A stretch of 64,000 nt of DNA, from assembly GCF_021390595.1 (NCBI RefSeq), contig NZ_JAJEJR010000003.1:930001-994000 (forward strand), in the 5' to 3' direction. A program made the translations under genes and the position numbers. This document shows positions 37,416-46,544 of this stretch, in pieces. The DNA is from Paraburkholderia sp. HP33-1 (GTDB lineage Bacteria > Pseudomonadota > Gammaproteobacteria > Burkholderiales > Burkholderiaceae). The notes beneath the pieces are model-generated. The model saw only the letters and a list, made by a program, of their open reading frames with translations. It was not told where the DNA came from and did not search any database. Position 1 is the first letter of the stretch, and each line of letters starts with the position of its first letter.

Positions 37416-38147
37416 ATGCCAACTGCCCTGATCGCCGACGATGAACCGAACCTGTCCGCCGAACTCGCTTCGCGTCTGGCGCACTTCTGGCCAGAGCTAC
37501 AGATCGTCGCGATATCGGATAACGGCGTGGACGCGTTAGCTGAGTTGAATGCCAAACAACCGGATTTTGCTTTTCTCGACATCCGGATGCCCGGTGTCGA
37601 CGGACTCCAGATAGCGCGATTGCTTTCGAACACACGAGCGGTATTCGTCACCGCTTACGACGAGTACGCGGTACAAGCTTTTGAAACTTCGGCCGTCGAC
37701 TATCTTCTGAAGCCGCTGAACGACGAGCGGCTCCTCCGCTGCATTGCGAAATTGCAACGCGGCAACCGGCTTGCCCCAGATCTCACCAACACAGCGTCCA
37801 TCGTTTCGGCCAATGACGCCGCGCCGATAAAATGGCTGACGGTAGGGCTGAAAGATGCGACCCATCTGGTGTCGATCGACGACGTCCTGTACTTCAAGGC
37901 GACCGACAAGTACACGGAAGTCGTGACCCGCGAGCGTAGACACATTATCCGGACGTCACTCAAAGATCTGGTGCCCCGTCTCGACGCCGACAGTTTTGCG
38001 CAAGTGCATCGAAGCGCCATCGTGGCGTATGCGGCAATTGACCGGGTTGAACGCGATCTGCTCGGCCGGTTCCGTATTCATTTGGTTGGCTGTGCGGATC
38101 TCTTGCCGGTCAGTCGCGCTTGCGTTGGCCTCTTCAAGCAAATGTGA
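37416..38147 (+). CDS. LytTR-type response regulator
   Basis: 243 residues: receiver domain with acidic DD (about 9-10), phospho-acceptor Asp55 in DFAFLDIRMPGVDG, and KP at LLKPL; then a LytTR DNA-binding domain (VSIDDVLYFKATDKYTEVVTRERRHIIRTSLKDLVPRL, VHRSAIVAYAAI, PVSRACVGLFKQM). It starts immediately after the kinase stop. The pair resembles AlgR/LytR systems; target likely includes the exporter operon upstream, by proximity only. Confidence 0.92.
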   Translation: MPTALIADDEPNLSAELASRLAHFWPELQIVAISDNGVDALAELNAKQPDFAFLDIRMPGVDGLQIARLLSNTRAVFVTAYDEYAVQAFETSAVDYLLKPLNDERLLRCIAKLQRGNRLAPDLTNTASIVSANDAAPIKWLTVGLKDATHLVSIDDVLYFKATDKYTEVVTRERRHIIRTSLKDLVPRLDADSFAQVHRSAIVAYAAIDRVERDLLGRFRIHLVGCADLLPVSRACVGLFKQM

Positions 38148-38389
38148 GCGCCAACGCCAACGCATTGGAGATAGCGTTTCGCCGTCGCAAGTGGTCCGTC
38201 GGAAAGGGCTGACGCACGGGGCCAGTAGTCGCTGGACACAACACAAGGCTACGTCTTGTAGGTTAGGCATTGGGCGACCCGATTCTGGTCCGTGCGGGCC
38301 TGCGTCTATTCCCAACGCGGCGCGCGAACACCGCGCGCGAGTTCGTAGCGCGAGCGCTGGACAGCTTTTCCATCGTGCTAGGGTCGGCG

Positions 38390-38575
38390 TTGCTGGCCGC
38401 CGTCAGGGCGTCGCCGAAATCGGATGCGCGGCTCATGCCCGCCGAAAGTTCTTCGAGTTGGACGCCAACCACAGCAGTCAGGTTGCGCGGCACGCCCTTC
38501 CATTCTTCTCAGTGCTTTGCCACATCGAGCGTGACGCAGCAGAATTGAATGCGGACGAGCGACAGGGGCGTTTCA
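38390..38575 (+). pseudogene. IS66 transposase remnant
   Basis: GVAEIGCAAHARRKFFELDANHSSQVARHALPFFSVLCHIERDAAELNADERQ matches the TnpC (IS66) region around the catalytic core (GCMAHARRKFF...). It is a short piece with no flanking IS66 genes. Confidence 0.6.
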
Positions 38576-38580
38576 CGATC

Positions 38581-38939
38581 AGCATTAGTCGCCTTTCGGC
38601 TGAACCACCCAATACCAGCCGTTCACGAGTTGAGGAGCCAACAGCAGCTTCGCTGGGCGTCACGTGTCGAACGACCGCAACGGGTCGAGACCGTCTGGAA
38701 ACGCAAAAGTACTCGGTTTTCGGGTGTCGCTTTACCCTTCCAAACCCACTGCCAAGCCGATACAGCGCGATCTGAAGGGTCGCCTTTCTCGAACCTCACG
38801 TTTAGCCTGCGTTTTCACACGACCTGGGTCGGAGGCGGTCCCTCATCCGCGACATGCCATCGGCCAACGCCCCCCACTGATAGCCGTAGACTCGCATCCT
38901 CCTGGTGCCTCGAAGGCACACTGGGGGTTCGTAGCGGAT
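38581..38939. other. Non-coding debris after the IS66 fragment
   Basis: Open frames here have no motif. The stretch probably consists of decayed insertion sequences. No regulator or promoter signal noticed. Confidence 0.3.
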
Positions 38940-38965
38940 ACTGCCGGGATGTCAATCCCGGCAGT
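38940..38965. repeat. Perfect 11-bp hairpin
   Basis: ACTGCCGGGAT, loop GTCA, then ATCCCGGCAGT. It precedes the AT-rich repeat cluster and could be part of a mobile-element end or a terminator; AAGATCAAAAA follows on the plus strand rather than a T run. Confidence 0.5.
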
Positions 38966-39006
38966 AAGATCAAAAACGCTACAAGATTGCGTCAACTGGT
39001 GGGCAG

Positions 39007-39168
39007 CGGAACAAAATTATGCAAATATTCTTTCAAAAATTTGTTTCTGCCGGTCGCCGGAGACCGATCCAAGCGAACAATGTTGGGGAACAAAATTGTG
39101 TAGACCTACGCTCTCCGTTGGTTTGCAGAAATTTGTTCCCGCTCTTTGCAGAATTTTGTACCTGGCGT
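39007..39168. repeat. Cluster of five AT-rich iteron-like repeats
   Basis: About 20-bp units close to GGAACAAAATTNTGCAAA occur at 39008 and 39087 (direct) and at 39033, 39122 and 39145 (inverted; for example TTTGCAGAAATTTGTTCCC). They stand out in the GC-rich sequence and resemble transposase-binding sites at the end of a transposon. They lie just past the 3' end of the unknown T6SS-linked gene. Confidence 0.55.
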
Positions 39169-39174
39169 TTCCGC

Positions 39175-40560
39175 CTAGGTGGCACTGCGGTCGTATCCCG
39201 CCGGCAGTTGAGCCGGAAATTTGAATGTCTTGAAGCGCTCGCCCTGGCTGTACGGAAGCGCGAACTCGAACGCGCTGAGGCAGCGTTCCGCATCCGCGGC
39301 TGTAGCGAACAGGTAGAACTTATACCATCGCCCTTCCCACGGATACTCAAGCGTCTCAGTTGTTTTGTAACTGGGAGGTGTTGGTCCTAGCTTCTTCCAC
39401 GCAGCTTCGACCGCCTGGAATAAAAATTTTGCAGTGCCTTCGCTGTTACACGAGACACCGACAACCCGGTCACCGTCGTCGGCAAACTTGATTGAGTTGA
39501 ACGGCACTTGATTATGAATCAGCAGTTCCCTTGTTCGAACGACGTCTCGCGCGGCGAGCCGCCGCTCCTCTTCATACGGATCGTTCCTCTTTGTGTGCAA
39601 ATTGGCGCCGCTCGCACCAAACGTGCCCAGAGCGGCTGGTGTATGGAGATCGAAAATGGTATCCGGGTCGACGAATGCGAGGTCGATGATGACCGCACCA
39701 AAGACACTAAGAAACTCCGTGCCCCTGGTCGAATAAACGGTGCGCTGAGTCGTCGTCGTCGAGACGAAGCGTTTTTTCCAGCCTCGCGTGTGACTCAGGA
39801 GTTGCTGTTCCAACGTCAATTGGGTACGAATTTTGACGTCGTGCCTTTCGGCATTCTTTTCCAGGCTTGGTCGCTTATCCACGATTTCGTTTGGTTGCGC
39901 CTCGTTCCCGCTCTCAGGCGGCGTCAATGCTTCACTTGCTGCAAGGCGCCTGGCGTCGCTTTGGTTGAGGCCTCGGATTACGTACCGCCGTACATAACGC
40001 ACGGTGCCTCGATGGTTGTAACGAATGTAGTGTTGACCTGGAAATCCGCGCCTCGTACACACCGCGTTGAGTGCACCGGGCGGCTGCAGCGCTGGATTCG
40101 GCGCTTCGAACCGGCCATCGCCGATATAAACGTAGCCGATGCAAGTCGCGGCAGGCTGCAAGCCGATTTTCGCTCTCACCTCCATGACGAGGTCTTGGGC
40201 CGTCGGCGTGGCCGGCTCGAACGAGATTTCGAGAACCGGCAGCGGTTCGGGCTTGCCCCAAATCTTTAGTGGCGGTTTGTTGACGCTACGCTGCAGATTG
40301 ATCCAGTCACGGAGCTTGGTCTGCACGGTCGAGACCGGCGTCGTACCGATCTCGAGATGAGCCGACTCATAAGCTATCAACGCCGTCGTGGTGGATCCAC
40401 CTTTCTTCGCCAGCGCCGCGACTAGCACCTTAGACGCCACTGTCGCATCGTTTTTTCGGGTGGTTTTTCGATTTCCGAAGAAGCTTGCGGCGTAAGTACT
40501 GAGCGTTTTCGGCTCGTCGGTCAGTCCGGTTGCCTCGACGTATAGATATTTTTCTCTCAT
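39175..40560 (-). CDS. Unrecognised 461-residue protein at the end of the leftward T6SS operon
   Basis: 461 residues from ATG 40560, 34 bases after the tssA stop in the same direction, so probably co-transcribed with tssJKLMA. I recognise no domain. Visible features: a basic Thr/Lys-rich N-terminus, a mixed alpha/beta segment with YIGDGRFEAPNPALQPPGALNAVCTRRGFPGQHYIRYNHRG, a Glu/Asn-rich linker near 215-240, and a C-terminal part with repeated Trp/Tyr (EYPWEGRWYKFYLF). No signal peptide or membrane span. Base composition is slightly less GC-rich than the Tss genes. Candidates: T6SS effector, immunity or accessory factor; undetermined. Confidence 0.7.
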   Translation of the reverse strand: MREKYLYVEATGLTDEPKTLSTYAASFFGNRKTTRKNDATVASKVLVAALAKKGGSTTTALIAYESAHLEIGTTPVSTVQTKLRDWINLQRSVNKPPLKIWGKPEPLPVLEISFEPATPTAQDLVMEVRAKIGLQPAATCIGYVYIGDGRFEAPNPALQPPGALNAVCTRRGFPGQHYIRYNHRGTVRYVRRYVIRGLNQSDARRLAASEALTPPESGNEAQPNEIVDKRPSLEKNAERHDVKIRTQLTLEQQLLSHTRGWKKRFVSTTTTQRTVYSTRGTEFLSVFGAVIIDLAFVDPDTIFDLHTPAALGTFGASGANLHTKRNDPYEEERRLAARDVVRTRELLIHNQVPFNSIKFADDGDRVVGVSCNSEGTAKFLFQAVEAAWKKLGPTPPSYKTTETLEYPWEGRWYKFYLFATAADAERCLSAFEFALPYSQGERFKTFKFPAQLPAGYDRSAT

Positions 40561-40594
40561 GGCGCTTTTCCCTCGATTCAGATCGGTCCTGTCT

Positions 40595-41680
40595 CTACTG
40601 CGCACCCTCCGGCAACAACCCCAACGCCCCCGCCAACGCCCTGCCATTCTCCCCGGCCATCAACTCCATCAGCAACTCAGGCAGCGGTTTCCCGCCCCAA
40701 TCCACTGCCCGCTTGAGCATATAAGGCACGGGACTGTGCGGCTCATAGCGCATCAAGTACTCCGCAATAACGGCAAGCATTCGATACGCCTCGCCGCGCG
40801 ACTGCGGCACACCAGGCGGCGCGGTTGCACGTATTTCCTGTGCGGCGTCGGCGGACGCGGACGCCACCTGAATCGGCGCGACTTCAACCATCGCATCTTC
40901 CTTCCAGTTGTGATGCATCGTGAGCCACGTCCGCAAGAGCCCGTCCATCGTGCCGAGCGTGCTCTTCGTCCGCGCGAATCCCGGTGCTTCGGCACCGAGC
41001 GCCTCGTCGCACCACGTGTTGAGTTTCTCGACGGCCGCCCGAGCGGCGCCAATCGCCTGGAGCTGGTCCAATAGAGCGGCCGGCGAAGCCGCCTGTACGG
41101 CCTTGATCAGTTCCGCCATCGCGCGCGCGGATTCCTCGCGCTTGGCGGCCGGAACATCCTTGCGATCCTTAAGAGCAACGGTTTCGCGCTGGGCACGCTC
41201 CCAGCGCGCCAGCGTCAATGTGGAGCCGTTCGGCCCCGCACATAGACCGATGCGTCCCTCGAGCAGGGCCGGATAGTTCCGCTCGACCCACTCCAGCGGC
41301 GCAGTCCGATAGGAAAAATCGCCATCACGCGGTAATGGGTGCAGCGTCTCCCAATAACGGGCACACAATTCGTAGACCAAATCAAAACAAACCGGCAGCG
41401 CCGTGCAGCCATGCCGAAGCAGCCAGCTTTCGCCCAGCCACGCGGCGAGCATCAGGTCCTTGCTGCGTTCGATCAGCAGCGTGCGACATCCCATTTCGAC
41501 TGCGGCCCAGTCCGCGACCTTTAGCTCGCTTTGCCAGACTCCGAGCGGCAATGTCGAGTCATCCTCGCGGCGGGCCTCCTTGATCGCCGCGACGGCGGGA
41601 TCGTGAAGCAGCGAAACGCCCGCGGGCAGGTCGCTCGATATCGGCTGGAGCAGTGCTTCAATGTCGAATATCGGATTCAT
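40595..41680 (-). CDS. tssA: T6SS baseplate/cap protein TssA
   Basis: 361 residues. The N-terminal ImpA_N domain (PISSDLPAGVSLLHDPAVAAIKEARREDD, WAAVEMGCRTLLIERSKDLMLAAWLGESWL, YWETLHPLPRDGDFSYRTAPLEWV) defines TssA. The C-terminal ring-forming part is of the short type (SRGEAYRMLAVIAEYLMRYEPHSPVPYMLKRAVDWGGKPLPELL). TssA primes baseplate docking and sheath polymerisation. It overlaps tssM by ATGA. Confidence 0.93.
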   Translation of the reverse strand: MNPIFDIEALLQPISSDLPAGVSLLHDPAVAAIKEARREDDSTLPLGVWQSELKVADWAAVEMGCRTLLIERSKDLMLAAWLGESWLLRHGCTALPVCFDLVYELCARYWETLHPLPRDGDFSYRTAPLEWVERNYPALLEGRIGLCAGPNGSTLTLARWERAQRETVALKDRKDVPAAKREESARAMAELIKAVQAASPAALLDQLQAIGAARAAVEKLNTWCDEALGAEAPGFARTKSTLGTMDGLLRTWLTMHHNWKEDAMVEVAPIQVASASADAAQEIRATAPPGVPQSRGEAYRMLAVIAEYLMRYEPHSPVPYMLKRAVDWGGKPLPELLMELMAGENGRALAGALGLLPEGAQ

Positions 41681-44600
41681 TCGCGCCCCGTCTGCGCCGT
41701 TGTCTCATTGGCCGGTCGTCGCCTGTAACTCGTGGTTCGAGGCACGTAGGTGCCGGGCGTACCGAGCCCCGGCGCCGAATACGGCAGATCCGGATACAGG
41801 AGCGCGGTCTTCGATGCCCCGGCCATGTCCACCCGCATGAACATGCGCGCAGTCTGAGTGGCGCCTTTGCGGTCGCGCACAGGAACGCTCAGAAGCATGC
41901 GTGCGATGCCTTCCGCACCCTCTCCCGGCACTGCGTGCAGGCGGATCAGTCGCAGGAGTGCCCACGGGTCGTTCGCCGCCCAGGTGGCGTCTTCGCCTTC
42001 GATCGAAAGCGTCGGCTGCGCGGCGTCCTGCATCGGTCGCCAGGGGCTGTCCTTCGCCCAGCGCAAACCGAGGGCAACGGGTTGCCCCGGCGCCCAGCGC
42101 AGCGGCGTGCCGCCCACGGCAGGCCACGTGAGCATCTGAGTGCCGCTCGCGAGTGACCACTGGATCACCTGATCGGCGCCCGCTTCATCGGCGCGGTCGA
42201 TGCGCCACTCGACCGTCACGTCGACGCCCAAGGGGGCGCCGTCCGCTCCTCGCGCTGCAAGCGCATCGAGCCACGGCTTCGCGAGCGCCAGTTCCGCCAG
42301 AAACTGCTGCGCGTCAGAGTGCGCAGCGCCGCTTGCGGCCGCCGCGCTCATGCCACGTTGCGCATCAGCGAGTCTCGCGTCCAGTAGCGCAACGAAGGCC
42401 GTTGTCTGCCGAAGGTCGGCCGCTGGTGCGTTCGCATCGGCGGCAAACGGGAAGCGCCCGGCCAGGTCGCGCGCGAACGCGGCACGCAGTTGATCGTATG
42501 CGCCCAGCCCCGTGCCGATCTGCAGCCGGTAGCAGCGCTCGCGCGCCGAGGAAATGAGCCGCGTGCCCGCGCTCGCGACGATATCGTTCGTGTCGGGAAC
42601 GTCGGCCTGGGCGAGTGACGCACTGCAGATGTCGAGGTCCATTTTGTCGAGCTGATTGGCGATCAGGGACGGCACCGCCACCAGCGCGCTCGCGGGGCTC
42701 TTCGCGCGGTACTGCGCGAGGTCGGCGAAGAGCGCCTTCCAGCGCGCAACGAGCCGGGCGTCCGCGGGGGCGAGCGGCGGGTTTTGCGTGACGAGCCAGT
42801 CGAGTGCGCTCGATGCGCCGCCTGCCGTGTCGGCCACCGCCCCTGCCTGCGCGGCGAGATAAGTTTGGAGTGCTTCAGGTGTTGCGGCAGCGAATGCCCG
42901 CTGCGATCCGCCAGGGCTGCCGTTCCAGGCCGAGAAATCACCGCGGGGCGGCCGGAACGGTTCGAGCGATTGCAACTGGGCATCGGTCGAGCGCAGGACG
43001 TCGAGCGCGTTATCGCTCACGCGCAGTACCACCGCCTGCGCAAGATCCGGACGGCCGAGTGAATCGAACGCTTCGACGAGGTCGAGCGCGTTCTTGCGCA
43101 GTGTGTCGAAGGACGGGTGCTGCGCCTGCGTCGCGAACGCGACGTTTTCGGGCGCGCCGTGCCCAGGAGGCGCCGACAGCGCCATGATCATGCTGTGCAC
43201 GGTCGAATTGCCGGCCGCTGCCAGCAATGCGCCGCGCCATGTTTCAGGCGCTTGCGCGAGCGGCCCCGCGACGTACTGCCGGTATGTCGCGAGCACCGTC
43301 AGCGCGCGCTGTGCCGAAGCGGTATCGACGCCCCGGATCTCGGAGGCCCCGCTCGATTCGCCGGACACGAACGGCTGATCGAGCAGTGTGCGCAGCGCGT
43401 CGCGCAATGGCAGCAGATCGGCGGCAAGCCGCAGGCCGCTCGCAGGATTGGAGCTGAGCACGCCGGGCAGGTTGCCGCTCGCGAGCCAGCGTTCGGCAAA
43501 GGCGCGCTGCCTGGCCTGCTCATGTTTGATTACGGCATCCACGGGCGTTGCGCCGATCAGATGCAGGTGCTTTGCGGTATCCAAGGTCGCAGTGAGCCCG
43601 GGTACGAGTTCCTGTCCGTGGGCTCCGGCCCAGCCGTGATCGGCCGTTTCGACCTGGTTCGCGAGCGTGTCGATACGCGTGGCCAGATCTGCGAGCACGT
43701 CGGTCGTGGGCGATGCGCCCGGCGTCTTCAGATCGGTCAGTGTGGTCTGGATCCGCGCGGCGTTGTCCGTGAGCGACGAGTCGAGATAGATGTCGTCGAA
43801 CCAGTGGTCGAACGCACTTTCGAAGCACACGCTCGCACGCGCTTGCGCGGCGAGCACGTTCGGGCCGTCCCACGGCAGCGTGCCCGATTCGGCACCGATC
43901 TCGCGCACGGCCTCGTCAAGCCCTGCCCGGTCGACGATGTGATCGGGCGGCAGGTTCACGCCGACAGCGCCGCGCATGAGCTGCGCGAGCATCACCGCGT
44001 TGCCGCCTCCCGGCTCGGCGAGTTCGTTATAGCTTGCGATGAGGCGCTCAAGCTGTGTCGCGTTTGTCACGAGCTGCGTGCCGGACACGTACTCCGGCAG
44101 ATCCTGGGGCCGTGGCGCCGCGTCTGCCGCGTTCGTACTCGTGGCTCCATTCGCGGCCTCGTTCGCGGATGGGTCGGCGGCATCCGCGCAGCCCAGTTCG
44201 GCTAGACGGCTGACGAGCCGTTCGTGCAGCGGTTCGAACACGAGCCCGCTCAGCACGTGGTACTGGGCCTGTTCGAGTCGATCGTGGAGGCCGAACCAGG
44301 AAAGCGGCATGAACGGCGTCGAGAGCTGCCAGCGCGGCACGTGGGTCAAGGCGTCGGCCACGCTGCCGAGCGCGTGGGCCGCCGCCGTATCGCCGCCGCG
44401 CGAATCGCGCCACGCGACGCTCGCCATCGTTAGCGTGTCGTAGCTGGTCGCGAGCGCGCGCGCATCGCTGCGCACGCGCCACGTCGCCACGCCGAGCCCC
44501 ACGCACCAGCAGAAAGCGATCGCGATCGCACTATATGTAATCACGCGATGCCGCCGCGTACGCATTGCCAGCACGCGTGGAATCGCTACGGCAAGTCCCT

Positions 44601-45630
44601 GCCCTGGCATCAGCAGGTCGTGCCATAGGCGCGCGGCGAATGCCGGCGCGGCGAATGCCGGCGCGGCGGCGCGTGGCGCTTCAAGCAACGGCCCGCCACC
44701 GGTATCGACGACGTCGGATGCATCCGCGCGCGGCACTTCGCCGATACACCAGATGCCGCGGAACAACGGCGCGGTGCCGTCAGCGGCGCCGCGCAATGCC
44801 GGGTCGATGTATTCGCGTAGCGGCTCGCGCAATCCGTCGAGCCGTCGCGGCAACAGGAACACATCGCCGCTCAGTGAACCGTCCAGTGTGCCGAGTTCGG
44901 TGATGGTCGACGCGAGCGCGCTGCACATGCCAGCAAACGCCTCGTCGACCCACGCAGTCTCGAAGCTACGCCGCAGCGCATAAGGCGAAGTCCAGCCGAG
45001 CGGCATCTCGATCCGGTCACGCCGCAGTCGCGCGGCGAGCGTGTCGAAGCCCGGCAGCGCGTCGCACCCGCTCACGACGACATAGATCGGCAGCATCTGG
45101 CCGAATTGACGCTGGAGCGTCAGCAGCGTGCGTGAGGCCTCGATCGCGGCTTGGGTATCGGTGCGCATCTCACCGCTTTCGTCGAATAGCGTGTCGTAGG
45201 CGATCACCCAGAGCAGCGCATCAAGTGGCCGCCCAGGGCGACTGCGCAGCACTGAGCGCACGAGGCGGCGCCAGGCACCGCGCTGACGCTCGGCGTTGCC
45301 CCCGAGCGCGTCGCCCGGCTCGGCGATCAGGATGCCTTCTGCGTCATACCAGACACGCCCAAACCAGCCGGACTCGCCGGCCGATGCGAGGCGCCAGCTG
45401 TGCGCGAGCGCATCGAGCGTGGCGGGCGTGCCGGTGGCGAGGACCCGCGGCACCGAGTACGCGTCATTCACACCCATGGCCGCTTGCGCCGCGCGGATGA
45501 CTGCGGCGAAACTGCGTTGCGGCCGCCGGTCGTCGCGCGCGCGAAGCCAGCGCCACAACAACACTAGCAGCAGGCTCGCGATCAGCAGCGCGATGAGGAC
45601 GATCAACACCACGAGGAGCCGGTCGGTCAT
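41677..45630 (-). CDS. tssM: T6SS membrane-complex protein TssM (IcmF), lacking a Walker A motif
   Basis: 1317 residues. An N-terminal span (LLVVLIVLIALLIASLLLVLLWRWLRA), a cytoplasmic domain, a further span near 375 (ITYSAIAIAFCWCVGLGVATW), and a long periplasmic region containing the IcmF-related and DUF1215-type domains (for example EVREIGAESG, DKMDLDICSASL) make it TssM. It bridges TssL to TssJ. In the cytoplasmic domain the position of GxxGxGKT reads LATGTPATLDAL, and that of DTAGRY reads AEPGDAL, so it should not bind nucleotide. Overlaps tssA and tssL by four bases each. Confidence 0.93.
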   Translation of the reverse strand: MTDRLLVVLIVLIALLIASLLLVLLWRWLRARDDRRPQRSFAAVIRAAQAAMGVNDAYSVPRVLATGTPATLDALAHSWRLASAGESGWFGRVWYDAEGILIAEPGDALGGNAERQRGAWRRLVRSVLRSRPGRPLDALLWVIAYDTLFDESGEMRTDTQAAIEASRTLLTLQRQFGQMLPIYVVVSGCDALPGFDTLAARLRRDRIEMPLGWTSPYALRRSFETAWVDEAFAGMCSALASTITELGTLDGSLSGDVFLLPRRLDGLREPLREYIDPALRGAADGTAPLFRGIWCIGEVPRADASDVVDTGGGPLLEAPRAAAPAFAAPAFAARLWHDLLMPGQGLAVAIPRVLAMRTRRHRVITYSAIAIAFCWCVGLGVATWRVRSDARALATSYDTLTMASVAWRDSRGGDTAAAHALGSVADALTHVPRWQLSTPFMPLSWFGLHDRLEQAQYHVLSGLVFEPLHERLVSRLAELGCADAADPSANEAANGATSTNAADAAPRPQDLPEYVSGTQLVTNATQLERLIASYNELAEPGGGNAVMLAQLMRGAVGVNLPPDHIVDRAGLDEAVREIGAESGTLPWDGPNVLAAQARASVCFESAFDHWFDDIYLDSSLTDNAARIQTTLTDLKTPGASPTTDVLADLATRIDTLANQVETADHGWAGAHGQELVPGLTATLDTAKHLHLIGATPVDAVIKHEQARQRAFAERWLASGNLPGVLSSNPASGLRLAADLLPLRDALRTLLDQPFVSGESSGASEIRGVDTASAQRALTVLATYRQYVAGPLAQAPETWRGALLAAAGNSTVHSMIMALSAPPGHGAPENVAFATQAQHPSFDTLRKNALDLVEAFDSLGRPDLAQAVVLRVSDNALDVLRSTDAQLQSLEPFRPPRGDFSAWNGSPGGSQRAFAAATPEALQTYLAAQAGAVADTAGGASSALDWLVTQNPPLAPADARLVARWKALFADLAQYRAKSPASALVAVPSLIANQLDKMDLDICSASLAQADVPDTNDIVASAGTRLISSARERCYRLQIGTGLGAYDQLRAAFARDLAGRFPFAADANAPAADLRQTTAFVALLDARLADAQRGMSAAAASGAAHSDAQQFLAELALAKPWLDALAARGADGAPLGVDVTVEWRIDRADEAGADQVIQWSLASGTQMLTWPAVGGTPLRWAPGQPVALGLRWAKDSPWRPMQDAAQPTLSIEGEDATWAANDPWALLRLIRLHAVPGEGAEGIARMLLSVPVRDRKGATQTARMFMRVDMAGASKTALLYPDLPYSAPGLGTPGTYVPRTTSYRRRPANETTAQTGRE

Positions 45631-46544
45631 GGCCGTGCCCCGGGTTGCGAACCTGGGTTATCCGCGGCCGGCGCACCCGATTGCGCGTGTGATGGCGATG
45701 CCTGGACGCGAGGCACGGTCACTACGCCTTCCCGCACGGACCGTACCCCCGCGAGCGACACCGCTTCGAACTGGTCGAGCGCTGTGCGCACGGGCGCCGT
45801 CGCGAAGAGCCACAAGAGATGCGAAATGCCGACCATCACCGCGCAGCCGCCCCCGAGCAAGAGCCCGAGGCGCATGCGGTCAGGGAACGTCTGCGTGAGC
45901 GGACGCGTTTCGCGCGGCGCCAGTGCGGAGAGTTCTAGCGGCGCGCCGATCCGGTCGGGTTCGGGATCGCGCTGCACGGAGAACGCGAACAGCGCGTGAC
46001 GCAATTGGTCGTGGCGCAGCGCGCCGGATTCGCCGCGCAACAGTCCCTTGAAGCCAAGTGTGAGGCAGGCGAGGTAGACATTCGCGAGGTCGCGTTGCGC
46101 CGGATCGCGCTGCGCGAGCAATGTTTCGATGGCGTCGGGCAAGCGCTCACCCGCTGCGCGCGTGCCGAAGATGCGCGCCTCGAGCGGCTGCGTTTCCCAC
46201 GCGCTCGCGCCGGGCCAATCGGTAAACAACAGCCGCTCGTCGAGTAGCGCGACGTATGCGTACTGCGCGGCCGCAATGTCCGCTTCGCCCGCCGCCCCGG
46301 TCCACGCCATCGCGTCACGCGCGAGCTTGCGCGTGGCGGCCTGAAGTTGCGTGGCGAGCGCATCGGCTGTGCTGTGCGGATCGGCCGCTGGTTTCCCAGC
46401 GGGTTGCACGTCGGTGTGCGCGTCAGTCTCGCTCGCGGTCGGCATGGTGTAGCGTCCGCGCGCCTGCTCCGCGTACGCGAAAGCCGTGACGAAGGCGTGC
46501 ATGAGCGGCAAACGCTCCTCGCTCTTGTCACCGGCGTCAAGCAT
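45627..46544 (-). CDS. tssL: T6SS membrane-complex protein TssL (DotU)
   Basis: 305 residues from ATG 46544, overlapping the tssK end by 8 bases; the open frame before it is a shadow of tssK. DotU features: LMHAFVTAFAYAEQARG, AAQYAYVALLDERLLFTDWPGASAWETQPLEARIFGTRAAGERLPDAIETLL, VYLACLTLGFKGLLRGE, and a C-terminal span LGLLLGGGCAVMVGISHLLWLFA. It has no peptidoglycan-binding extension after the span, only ~60 residues. Cytoplasmic hook linking TssM to the baseplate. Confidence 0.93.
   Translation of the reverse strand: MLDAGDKSEERLPLMHAFVTAFAYAEQARGRYTMPTASETDAHTDVQPAGKPAADPHSTADALATQLQAATRKLARDAMAWTGAAGEADIAAAQYAYVALLDERLLFTDWPGASAWETQPLEARIFGTRAAGERLPDAIETLLAQRDPAQRDLANVYLACLTLGFKGLLRGESGALRHDQLRHALFAFSVQRDPEPDRIGAPLELSALAPRETRPLTQTFPDRMRLGLLLGGGCAVMVGISHLLWLFATAPVRTALDQFEAVSLAGVRSVREGVVTVPRVQASPSHAQSGAPAADNPGSQPGARP

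Noticed and set aside
41858..44205. Long plus-strand open frames inside tssM (for example 43117-44205, 362 codons)
   Set aside because: They are shadows of tssM in GC-rich sequence: Arg-rich, no domain, and fully contained in a well-recognised gene.
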